From: Charina bottae
Taxonomy: Eukaryota; Chordata; Lepidosauria; Squamata; Charinaidae
Length of the DNA: 64,000 bases
Direction: 5' to 3'
NCBI GenBank assembly: GCA_023362775.1
Contig: JALMGJ010000015.1
Span: 13,378,501 to 13,442,500 of the forward strand
How positions within the stretch are numbered: position 1 is the stretch's first letter; each line of letters starts with the position of its first letter. The position numbers and the translations under genes were made by a program. Positions 35,001 through 43,523 of the stretch are shown piece after piece. Below the pieces are notes generated by a model, which did not search any database, was not told where the DNA came from, and was given only the letters and a program-made list of their open reading frames with translations.

Positions 35001-35476
35001 TGTGCACGGGCGCGCACACATGCCCACACGAGAGAGCCGCAGCCAGCCCAAGGATGCTGCCCAGCAGGCTCCGAGTCTGGTCCTCCGCTCTGCGAAGCCC
35101 CCTCTGTTCCCTTCCACCACCTCGAAAGCCGCCGAGGTTACAGCTTCCCTCTCCCGGCCCAGCTGCGCCCACAGCGGATGGGAGTTGTAATCCTCGACCG
35201 CCGAACTGGTTGAGGGGTGGAAGCCGACCAGCCGCCCCCCACATGGCCATGGAGGCCGCAGCAAATACATCCTGGCTGGGGGAGGCGTGAGAGGGCTGCA
35301 GCCCCCGCGCCGGGGCTCACGCAGGCGGGGGCTGATGGCCCTTGTAGTCCACACACCTGCGAGCAGCGGGCTGAGGCTGCTCCCCTTCCCCGCGCGTGCT
35401 CTCCGGGCGCGGGTCCTGCCCTTCCCCGCACCGGCCCCGATCCGCGCCTGCCCCTCCGCTCACCAGCTTGAGGTCG

Positions 35477-35508
<32 letters not shown>

Positions 35509-35592
35509 GACGAACTTGGTGGTGAGCAGCCCCAGGCTCTTCTCGTGCCGGCTCGGCGCGCCTCCCGGCGGCTGCGGCCCGGACTCCGCCAT
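22975..35592 (-). CDS. E2F4: E2F4, transcription factor E2F4 (complete)
   Basis: DP-dimerising winged-helix factor that recruits p107/p130 pocket proteins to repress cell-cycle genes in quiescent cells (family knowledge). Ten coding exons on the minus strand: 35464-35592, 32916-33025, 32164-32325, 30956-30999, 30593-30654, 26845-27127, 25677-25862, 25119-25166, 24560-24604, 22975-23090; 1,185 bp, 394 aa, all phases consistent. Residues about 16-82 are the DNA-binding domain ([12 protein letters not shown]); 85-190 the coiled-coil/marked-box dimerisation region ([25 protein letters not shown]); 345-394 the transactivation and pocket-binding tail ([18 protein letters not shown]). The human serine tract after ALLDSSS is almost absent, which largely explains the shorter length. 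Intron 3 looks like a U12 AT-AC intron; intron 5 holds an antisense BovB. It is divergent from EXOC3L1 and tandem with ELMO3. Confidence 0.97.
23490..23845 (-). repeat. CORE-SINE with two bodies
   Basis: Head at the right (gccagtttggtctagtgg on minus), two CORE bodies, A/T-rich ...ataaaggcaggataaaaat-type tail at the left. Confidence 0.82.
24560..24604 (-). CDS. E2F4: E2F4 coding exon 9 (45 bp)
   Basis: Encodes [14 protein letters not shown]. Acceptor cccacag, donor gtaagg. Confidence 0.94.
25119..25166 (-). CDS. E2F4: E2F4 coding exon 8 (48 bp)
   Basis: Encodes [15 protein letters not shown]. The acceptor follows an uninterrupted poly-T tract (ttttttccag); donor gtgcgt. Confidence 0.92.
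25677..25862 (-). CDS. E2F4: E2F4 coding exon 7
   Basis: Encodes the linker from [15 protein letters not shown] through [17 protein letters not shown] to [10 protein letters not shown]. Only three serines remain where the human protein has a long Ser tract. Donor gtgagt, acceptor agacag. Confidence 0.94.
26845..27127 (-). CDS. E2F4: E2F4 coding exon 6
   Basis: Encodes [20 protein letters not shown] then [15 protein letters not shown] and a proline-rich linker. Acceptor tctctag, donor gtgagc. Confidence 0.95.
27524..29700 (+). mobile_element. BovB (RTE clade) LINE, 5'-truncated, intact RT reading frame
   Basis: One open frame to the stop at 29681-29683 (719 codons from a TTG; no ATG at its start). 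It matches BovB ORF2 from just after the lost endonuclease: reverse transcriptase with [31 protein letters not shown] and the catalytic YADD ([11 protein letters not shown]), then the C-terminal part ending KSRKRLNE. The 3' end GAGTCGGAAACGACTGAAC then A-rich. BovB moves by target-primed reverse transcription and is known for horizontal transfer among squamates and ruminants. It lies antisense in E2F4 intron 5. Without endonuclease it cannot be autonomous, but the lack of stops suggests a young insertion. The 5' boundary (about 27500-27540) is uncertain. Confidence 0.95.
29948..30288 (-). mobile_element. Sauria SINE, copy 3
   Basis: Tail motif at the left (cagtcgtgtccgactctagg), tRNA head at the right with GGTTCGAATCCC on the minus strand. 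Imperfect duplication around acgtgcattgaa / acatgcattaaa. It sits 250 bp from the BovB 3' end. Confidence 0.9.
30593..30654 (-). CDS. E2F4: E2F4 coding exon 5
   Basis: Encodes [20 protein letters not shown]. Acceptor ttgcag, donor gtgggt. Confidence 0.95.
30956..30999 (-). CDS. E2F4: E2F4 coding exon 4, after the AT-AC intron
   Basis: Encodes [14 protein letters not shown]. Its 5' boundary is set at an AC dinucleotide (...TTCAGGAAC|ATTAGCC), which restores QLAYVT in frame with exon 3; a GT-AG reading has no donor. Donor gtaagg. Confidence 0.85.
31000..32163 (-). other. E2F4: E2F4 intron 3, apparent U12-type AT-AC intron
   Basis: The intron opens with ATATCCTTTG, which matches the U12 donor consensus, and ends in AC. 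A branch-like TCACTTAAC lies about 10 nt before the end. Exon 3 has no GT at the required position. Both exons join in frame only with these ends. Confidence 0.82.
31264..31527. mobile_element. hAT element, family B2, copy 1
   Basis: Ends CAGAACTTTCCAAAC and GTTTGGAAAGCTCTG; duplication CCCTAAAG / CCCTAAAA. The interior has a tandem-repeated segment containing gcaggtcctagtgcctgcct. Confidence 0.88.
32164..32325 (-). CDS. E2F4: E2F4 coding exon 3
   Basis: Encodes [20 protein letters not shown] then the coiled coil to VTDDVQNN(Q). Acceptor tgtcag; donor is the AT-AC type. Confidence 0.93.
32916..33025 (-). CDS. E2F4: E2F4 coding exon 2 (DNA-binding domain)
   Basis: Encodes [20 protein letters not shown] through NSIQW(K), including the E2F recognition motif RRIYD. 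Donor gtgagt; the acceptor's pyrimidine-rich tract is largely a (GTTT)n microsatellite. Confidence 0.96.
33034..33065. repeat. (CAAA)n microsatellite at an E2F4 splice acceptor
   Basis: About eight units, starting 9 bp upstream of the exon 2 acceptor; reads (GTTT)n in the transcript. Confidence 0.92.
33511..33661. mobile_element. hAT element, family B1, copy 2
   Basis: Perfect 8-bp duplication CTGTAGAT (33503-33510, 33662-33669); same ends and interior as 16097-16367, shorter by internal deletion. Confidence 0.92.
33820..33847. repeat. (ATGT)n microsatellite
   Basis: About six perfect tetranucleotide units in E2F4 intron 1. Confidence 0.85.
34126..34245. repeat. Old hAT-like MITE fragment
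   Basis: ctgtggccctccagatgttg ... gggccacatttccc are imperfect inverted ends. Clearly older than the other elements; no duplication seen. Confidence 0.45.
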
Positions 35593-35790
35593 CCGGACGG
35601 CTCACACCCGCCGCCGGTGTGCGGATCCCAGCGATCCGCCGCGGCCCCCGCGCGCTGGCCCCCTCCGCCGCTTCCGGCCGCCGCGGGGCATGACGGGAGG
35701 GGAGGAGCGAGGGCTCCATCTTGAGAAAAAGGGCGGGACCTCGCCGGCCGCCTTCCCTCCCTTTTCTCGAAGCCCCGCCCCCTCCCACCG
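35000..35790. promoter_or_regulatory. E2F4: CpG island and E2F4 promoter
   Basis: CG-dense region over E2F4 exon 1 and its upstream side, with GC boxes (gggcggg near 35731; ccccgccccc near 35774) and a YY1-like AAGATGG on the minus strand near 35718. No TATA box. It would also face the EXOC3L1 side. Confidence 0.75.
35464..35592 (-). CDS. E2F4: E2F4 coding exon 1 (start)
   Basis: Encodes [20 protein letters not shown] through GVLDLKL; ATG at 35592-35590, donor gtgagc. Confidence 0.97.
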
Positions 35791-35840
35791 GCTTTTCTTA
35801 CATAGTGTTCCGCCAGCAGAGATATACTTTTTCTCTATAG

Positions 35841-36630
35841 TCTGTAGCTTGAATCATGTCAACTGGATTTCTATTTTCTCAGTGGAAACGTTTCGCTCCT
35901 TATCTAAGGAGCTTCTTCAGTCTGAGCAAAGTTAGTAAGGGAATCCTAAATATGTTTATAGGTAGCTGTGTGACCTTACACCTGGGGCTAGGTCATGGTT
36001 ATATTGAGATGTTATTTTAAGTCCTTTTATCATCTAAAGGAGGATCGTTAAGATCACCATGCTGCTGTTGAGCTTGTGAAATGGTCTTAATCTTCCTACT
36101 TCCTAGGCACAGAAGACAAAGCAGGGAGGAAAATGGGGGAAGATTGTGCCTGAGGCCCCCACCTCTATTCAAGGAACATTTTACATTTCACATTTTAGAC
36201 AGAGAAGATAGGTGGTTTGAGAGAGGGGTCAAGGAATCCATTTATGCCAACTTGGAAAATCCTTCCTTGAATAGAGGTGGGGGCCTCAGGCACAATCTTT
36301 CCCCCATTTTCCTCCCTGCTTTGTCTTCTGTGCCTAGGAAGATTAAGACCATTTCGCAATCTCAACAACAGCATGGTGATCTTAACGATCCTCCTTTAGA
36401 TGATAAAAGGACTTAAAATAACATCTCAATATAACCATGACCTAGCCCCAGGTGTAAGGTCACACAGCTACCTAGAAACATATTTAGGATTCCCTTACTA
36501 ACTTTGCTCAGACTGAAGAAGCTCCTTGGATAAGGAGCGAAACGTTTCCACTGAGAAAATAGAAATCCAGTTGACATGATTCAAGCTACAGACAATTCCA
36601 CCTGGATGACTGAGAACCTTCATAGACATC
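35841..36630 (+). mobile_element. Foldback Penelope-like element with two hammerhead-like modules
   Basis: Insertion flanked by TTTCTCTATAG (35830-35840 and 36631-36641, 11 bp, perfect). Arms 35841-36176 and 36263-36592 are inverted copies of about 330 bp. The centre and right arm read REDRWFERGVKES and PSLNRGGGLRH, which I recognise as the C-terminal endonuclease region of Penelope-like elements. Downstream at 36513-36548 is a core CTGAAGA, stem GCTCCTT/AAGGAGC, GAAACGT. The left arm has the same core inverted at 35885-35920. No reverse transcriptase remains. Confidence 0.85.
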
Positions 36631-36894
36631 TTTCTCTATAGCGACGCCTACTGGTCAGGAGATGAAAAGACTCGGTGGAGCTCTCCCCCTTTGCTATCCT
36701 TGATCGCGAAGAAGCGGGTGTCTTGTTGCTGCTGCTGCTGCGTTGCAAAGTTCCCATAATCCCCAGCCAGCACAGTTGCTTTGCAATAGAATGGTCATCA
36801 CCCCACCCGCCATAGCCAAAGGCCTGTTGACTACAGAGCTGAAGCCCAAAGCGCCTGCCAAACTCAGCTTGGCAAAAGGCAGGATAAAAAATGT

Positions 36895-37115
36895 ATTAGT
36901 AATAGTGTAGTGTTTAAGGCACCGGGCCAGAAACTGGGAGACTGTGAGTTCTAGTCCCGTCTTAGGCACAAAGCCAGCTGGGTGACCTTGGGCCAGTCCC
37001 CTTCTCTCAGCTCTAGGAAGGAGGCAATGGCAAACCATTTCTGAAAAACCTTGCCAATGAAACTGCAGCAATTTGTTCAGGAACACAGACTTGAAGGCAC
37101 CAAAAAAAAAGTAAT
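36895..37115 (+). repeat. CORE-SINE, single body, BovB-like tail
   Basis: One copy of gagttctagtcccg...ggtgaccttgggccagtc, followed by ttgccaatgaaactgcagca and an ...acttgaaggcaccaaaaaa end related to the tail at 10.9 kb. Confidence 0.8.
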
Positions 37116-37392
37116 AGTAATAACAACAATCTCTGCTCAAAGTTATTAGGACTATAGCTCCTAGCAGCTACATCTAGCCTGGCCAGTTGTCAGGTTGATG
37201 AGAGTTGTAGTCCAAAATATGTGGGGGGTGGCGGCAAAGGTTTGCATCCCTTCCTTATTAATGTATTTATTTTGGTTTATATTCTATCTCTTCTTTAGGG
37301 AGCTCAAGGCAGCAAACCACTCCTGCCCCCAATTTTTGCCCACAACAAAACCCCTGAGGAGTAGTGTGGCTGAGAGAAGCTGACTCAGAACA

Positions 37393-38021
37393 TGTCTATG
37401 AATATGTCTATGAAGGTTCTCAGTCATCCAGGTGGAATTGTCTGTAGCTTGAATCATGTCAACTGGATTTCTATTTTCTCAGTGGAAACGTTTTGCTCCT
37501 TATCCAAGGAGCTTCTTCAGTCTGAGCAAAGTTAGTAAGGGAATCCTTAAATATGTTTCTAGGTGGCTGTGTGACCTTACACCTGGGGCTAGGTCATGGT
37601 TATATTGAGATGTTATTTTAAGTCCTTTTATCATCTAAAGGAGGATCGTTAAGATCACCATGCTGCTGTTGAGCTTGTGAAATGGTCTTAATCTTCCTAC
37701 TTCCTAGGCACAGAAGACAAAGCAGGGAGGGAGATGGGGGAAGATTGTGCCTGAGGCCCCCACCTCTATTCAAGGAACATTTTACATTTCACATTTTAGA
37801 CAGAGAAGATAGGTGGTTTGAGACAGTGGTCAAGGAATCCATTTATACCAACTTGGAAAATCCTTCCTTGAATAGAGGTGGGGGCCTCAGGCACAATCTT
37901 TCCCCCATTTCAACTGGATTTCTATTTTCTCAGTGGAAACGTTTCGCTCCTTATCCAAGGAGCTTCTTCAGTCTGAGCAAAGTTGGTAAGGGAATCCTAA
38001 ATATGTTTCTAGGTAGCTGTG
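37393..38021 (-). mobile_element. Second Penelope-like insertion, rearranged
   Basis: Flanked by TGACTCAGAACA (37381-37392 and 38022-38033, 12 bp, perfect). It reads antisense terminal repeat with core (37484-37520, GAAAC changed to AAAAC in sense), the spacer with REDRWFE and PSLNRGGGLRH, a short part of the sense arm, then a second antisense terminal segment with an intact core (37935-37975). Confidence 0.82.
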
Positions 38022-38049
38022 TGACTCAGAACAGCACGTGTCGCCCAGT

Positions 38050-39767
38050 GAAGATCTGTGGCTGAGGATGGATCTGAACCTGGGTTTTCCTGGGTCTGGT
38101 CCCACAGCTTAACTGCTGTATCCCACTGACTCTCTGCAGGGTTTCTCGTGGTCTGTATTCTAGAGATGAAGCATTTGGGCTGCTGAAGAAAAACGAGTGG
38201 ACCAAGCTCCTACCCCATAAGGTCAACATGGAATTCAGGACTCACCAAATGAAGGTTGTTAGATCATGCTGAGGATGCGCCATGATGTAATTTGCACGCC
38301 AAGCTACACAAGGCAGATTTGCTCCTTAGAACCATGTTACATCTTTCTTTCCATTCTTAATAAAATGTAATTGTTCTTCTTTTCCACAAAGTACCCCACA
38401 GATCAGTCATAATAGATTTTTAACCAAAAACGTTAAAATGTCATAGCATTGGTCAATTACAGATCATGGTGGTCAATTACACCATCAGGTTTAGCGCAAT
38501 GTATAAACATCCCTTATGTATGCCTACTTCTCAGGAATAAGCACATTTTCTTATGCAGAACACTCCTTCCAAGATATTTTTTCCCAGATTCTGTTTCCCA
38601 CTGGCTAACCCTGGATGATCTACGTAACACAATGGTTGCAAAAACAAGCAGAACAGAAGTGATAAATGCTTTATATGCAACTATTACGTAGCAATAATAC
38701 TTTTCCCAAAGAGATTTCTAAAACATAGCAATATCTTACAAATCCCATATCTTATTCTCCGAATGCATGTGCATCAGAGCAGGGAACACACCATCCTTGG
38801 CGTTTTGCATTTTCACCTTGCCTGTGCATTCTCTCTCTCCCTGTTAGCATGCATGTTTTCCAATTATCAGTGTTCCCAGACATTAATTGCTTCCGGCTGA
38901 CTTGAAAATGAAAGTTGCAAGTGGTTTGGGTTGGGCTGGTTATCTGACTAGATAACAGTGCAATTAAGTTACAGTCTGGAATGTAATTCCCAGATAACTC
39001 TGGGGACAGCAATCCACAAGGTAATTATCTTGTGCTGCATTTCAGGGTGGTAAGCAAAGTTCTTCGATCTAAGAAGGGTCTGGAAGTGAGGAAAACAACA
39101 CAGGTACCGCTAACTATGTAGAAATGGCCTAGCTGAAATTATTTATATGGGGTGTGGTTCTGTTTTGGAGCTCTGTCTATTCAGGTTGATTACATTATCC
39201 TGTCTGAGAAGAAAGAAGCATTTAGGCTTACTTGGTAATAGAATGCATGGCACAGGTACCCCTTGTCTTAATGAAAAGGGAGGAAATGTACATGTGTCTA
39301 CTGGCTGCATTAGGTCCCAGAAATGACATCGTCCAACACACAGTCCCTTGAGTACTGCATTAGTTGGCCTGAATGTTTAGGAATAAACAAAACGTTCAGG
39401 AAGAAACTGCAGTGCATCTACCCTCAGGGCCTGGGCAAAGCAAAATAAGAAAGATGTGTGGATTCTGGCAACCAGGATGCATGGATGCATGCTGTGGTCA
39501 AAAGCCAGCAGGGGCATTGATGCGCAGAGCTGTTTTGTGCCGCTTCATCTGCATTCCCAAAGAATGAAACTGACCGGTAGATTGGCTGTTTTCCCCGCCT
39601 TCCTATTCCAACATCCTGAGTATATCTGCTGCAGTGTTACAGAACAAGCCCCGGAGGAGCTGTGAGGGCTATCACTGACGGAAACAGTAATCACTGGCTC
39701 GGCTTCCTCTGCTCAGCCCAGTCCAGCCCTAAGCTTTGAACTGGTGTATCCTGCTGCAACTGAAATC
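38050..39767. other. Intergenic, upstream of EXOC3L1
   Basis: No exon, CpG island or clear repeat recognised. The EXOC3L1 transcription start and 5' UTR should be in its right part. Confidence 0.4.
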
Positions 39768-39810
39768 ATGGGGATGTCTGCCGAGGACAACAGTTCCACC
39801 AGTCCCAGAG
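39768..39810 (+). CDS. EXOC3L1: EXOC3L1 coding exon 1
   Basis: Encodes [14 protein letters not shown] plus one base; donor gtaacc. Short and poorly conserved, so the exact start codon (39768 or 39774) is uncertain. Confidence 0.75.
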
Positions 39811-42800
39811 GTAACCATCGGGAAATGCAGGGTCAAGATCTTGGGGACGGTTTAGTGGCAGAACGGGATAAGTAACCCTTTCTAGTCAGCATAGCCAAAG
39901 ACGCAGGTCTCCCACCTATGTCGATCTGTCTTCTTCCTCCTTTTACATTTTCCGCAGCAGTAGCAGCAACAAGGTAATTTTATTCGGTTTAGGGGTGCGC
40001 AGGAACCCAATTCCAAAACTTAGTGGCTGGGGCCAGGGCAAAAGCGGAATCTGATTTATATCCAAACGGAAAGTTCAACGTACCTTAATGTGGCGACGTT
40101 CCACAAATCTCCTCCATCCTGCGCTTTAAAAACTTTTGTTTAGGGACAACTCAACCCAGGCAGGTCCTGATCAGCTTGAGTCATCCCAGATATATTGACA
40201 CCAGGCCTATCATTTAATTCTGTTTGGGGCCCCGCTTGGCTGACTGGTCCTGGCAGTCTGCATTTTCGTTGCGTTCTTACCAGGAATAGCTACAACTCTA
40301 CAATCGCCTTCTTCTCCCCCAAAGCCCTCTAAAAAAAAGCCTCATCTGTGTAGCCAGGAACCCCTCCCACTGGGATCCTTCACGTTTCAAGCCTCAGGAA
40401 CCACAGCCAACGGTTGTTCCCTTTGGCCTGTCAGCTGTGAAGTTATGCATTAGCTTCCCGCTTCCTTCCTGCATCCTCGGATGAGATATTCCTGTCTGGT
40501 TAAAGACACGCTGCCTGGAATTTCATCTCATTTCATTGTTGTTGCCTTAGATGGGGAATGGCCAGAACTGGAAAAAGCAGAGAAGCTGGCAAGAGGGGCT
40601 GCCGTAAAGTGGGCATCTGGGGTGTTTTACCGACCAGACAAGCTGGATGGTCTTGGGCAGTATCAGATTCGGGAGACGCAGCGCAACAGGTTCATCCAAT
40701 CCCGCATAAAGGTGGGTAACCGTGGCAGGGTAACCTCGTAGAATCGTGGGCGAAGAGTGTTGGAAGAAGCATCTAAGGCAGTGTTTCTCAACCTTGGCAG
40801 CTTGAAGATGCGTGGACTTCAACTCCCAGAATTCCCCAGCCAGCAAGGAGTTGAAGTCCACACATCTTCAAGCTGCCAAGGTTGAGAAACACTGTTCAAA
40901 GGCATCAAGTCCAATTCCCTGCCAGATATGGGAAGCTAAATTAAAGCCCAGATGCATTATAACACACTACAAAAGAGGCAGAGTTTGAGTCGTAACAGCA
41001 TGATAACTTTGTCTTCCCCCCTCACCCCCCCACAGATACCTCTATTAACACCCCCCCCCAACAGAGGGCTATCCAATCTCTGCTTGTACCCACCCAGAGA
41101 ATGAAATCTCAGTCACTGTCTCCCTCCGTCATTGTTTCCACTGTCAAACCGTTTTCACTATCGGGACGTTTTCTTAACAGTCAACCCACATCTGCTTTCC
41201 TGTAACTTAAGAGTTTATTCCATGCCTTGCATTCCAGAACAAATTGCAACCTTTTCCTGTATGATCCCTACAGTTATTTGACAAGCTCTACAGCTAGTCC
41301 TCATTTAGCAACCACAATTGGGACCAGCAACTCAGTTGTTAAGAGAAGTGGTCGCTAAGTGAAACCACAACTGTGCTTTTGTTCTTACTTCAGCTTTCCT
41401 TTGCTTTACAGACCTGTGAAGGTCATAAATGTGAGGATTGGTCGTAAAGTTACTATTTCATCACCATTGTAACCGCAGTGGCTAAAGGAGACTAAGCAGA
41501 ACTTGTTCCTTCAGTCTTTCTGGTTGGAATTAGTTTATAGTCCCCCAATCATATTTGTCACCTTTTCTGGAACAAACCTGTTCCAGTTTGTTTGAATCCT
41601 TCTTAAAGTACCCAGAAATTGCCACCTTATTCAGGATGAGGTTTTATCTAATCTCCAGTCTCTCCAAGACTTTCTAAGATAGGTAGGAACCGGCTGCTCA
41701 CAGAGTGAACCCCCGAAACATTCTCCTTAGCCATTTAGTTTTATTCTTGGGATCAAATCTTCAAACACATTTACTTAGTTACTTAAAGTGCACCCACACA
41801 TATCTTTCTCTTTAACAAAAATCTAAGGCAGTTTACGAACGTGAACTACAAAAATAAAAGGGAGGAAGCAAAAAAGAAAAAAGGAAGAGGCTAAATGTAC
41901 AGGTAGTCCTCGCTTAATGACCACAATTGAGACTGGAATTTTGGTTGCTAAGCGAAGTGGTCATTAAGCGAATCTGACCTGATTTTTCAACCTTTTTTGC
42001 GGCGGTTGTTAAGTGAACCACACGGTTCCCCATTGATTTTGCTTGCCAGAAGCCGGCCAGGAAGGTCAAAAATGGCAATCACGTGACCACGGGATGCTGT
42101 GACGGTCATAAATGTGAACCGGTTGCCAAGCGCCCAAATTGTGATCACGTGACCACGGGGACTCTGCGACGGTTGTAAGTGTGAGAACCGGTTGTAAGTC
42201 GTTTTTTTCAACACTGTTGTAAGTCCGAACTGTCACTAAATGAATGGTTGTTAAGTGAGGACTACCTGTAAGTCTATCTATTACATTGCCCATAAACTGT
42301 AATCACTTCTGGCTTTGCCTCTAGTCCACTGTTCAGTCCTACCTGGAGGGCATGAGCACAGGCCTGGGGGAACTGCATTCTGCCCTTGCCGACGTCCGAC
42401 ACGTGCAACAAGAGTTGGGGAGCATACAGAAGGACCTGACGTCGTGCATGGATTATTTTCGGAGCTTACCGCAGCTACGGGAGCTGGCCACGAAGCATGC
42501 CCAGCTAGAGGCAGTGGTCCAGATGTTGCCCCAGCTCTTCTCAGGTGACTTGCTCATAGCCAGGTCTCTTCGTCTTGCTATGCTATTCCGAAACCCATTG
42601 CAGCCATTTTATGGCAGACAACCACAGGTGGGGAAGCCTTAACGCAGAAGCACACAACCTGAATGCCTTCCTAGCCCCACTAAAACCTTAGATTTAGTTC
42701 CAGGGCCCTTTCAAAAACGGTCACTGACATGTCTGTCTGTCTGTCTATCTACCTCTACCTCCATCTATCTCTATCTCTATCTAGCTATCTTAGATACTGT

Positions 42801-43479
42801 ATCTAGCTATCTCTAGCAAGCTATCTCTATCTCTATCTCTATCATCTCTATCTCTATCTCCATCTCTATCATCTCTATCTCTATCTCTATCTCTATCTCT
42901 ATCTCTATCTCTATCTCTATCTCTCCATCCATCCATCCATCCATCCATCTCTCCATCCATCCATCCATCCATCCATCCATCCATCCATCAATCCATCCAT
43001 CCATCCATCTCAGGAAGGGGAAAGTATTAAGAACATGCGGAGTAGTCTTTCTAACTGAATTTTATTATTAATTCAATTTTAATTAAATGTCAGTAACATC
43101 ACATTTAATTCTTCTTTTGGCCCCAACAATATTTTGGAGGGAGGCTCCTGATTCAAAGACCAAATGTGGCTTTCATTCCCCAAAACTTTGCATGTGCATA
43201 TCTTGAATGCTTGCCCCAAACCAGGAATGGTAGCTTATATACTCCTAATTACATGAGAGTAGTTTTTGCTCCAGCGTAGTTTCTGTTTTCTTTTTTTTTT
43301 ATTTTCAATTATTTCTTGATCACTATAAAATTTAAGTACAATTTTGAAAGAATAAGAATGAATTTCCCACTGGAGCCCAATGTTTATAGTTTGTTTTTAT
43401 ATCAAGAGGTAAAAAGAGGTGGAAATCTAACATGAAATTAAAGGGGCTATTTAATTGTGGAAAGTAGGCTGTTTTTTTA

Positions 43480-43523
<44 letters not shown>

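Noticed and set aside
35138..35788. 216-codon minus-strand ORF overlapping E2F4 exon 1
   Set aside because: Out of frame with the E2F4 start and driven by CpG-island composition.
36081..36416. 111-codon ORF as a host gene
   Set aside because: It carries the Penelope-like endonuclease C-terminal remnant and lies wholly inside the foldback insertion.
42790..43004. Minus-strand ORFs of repeated MDGW and DRDR/EIEI
   Set aside because: Translations of the CCAT and ATCTCT microsatellite.
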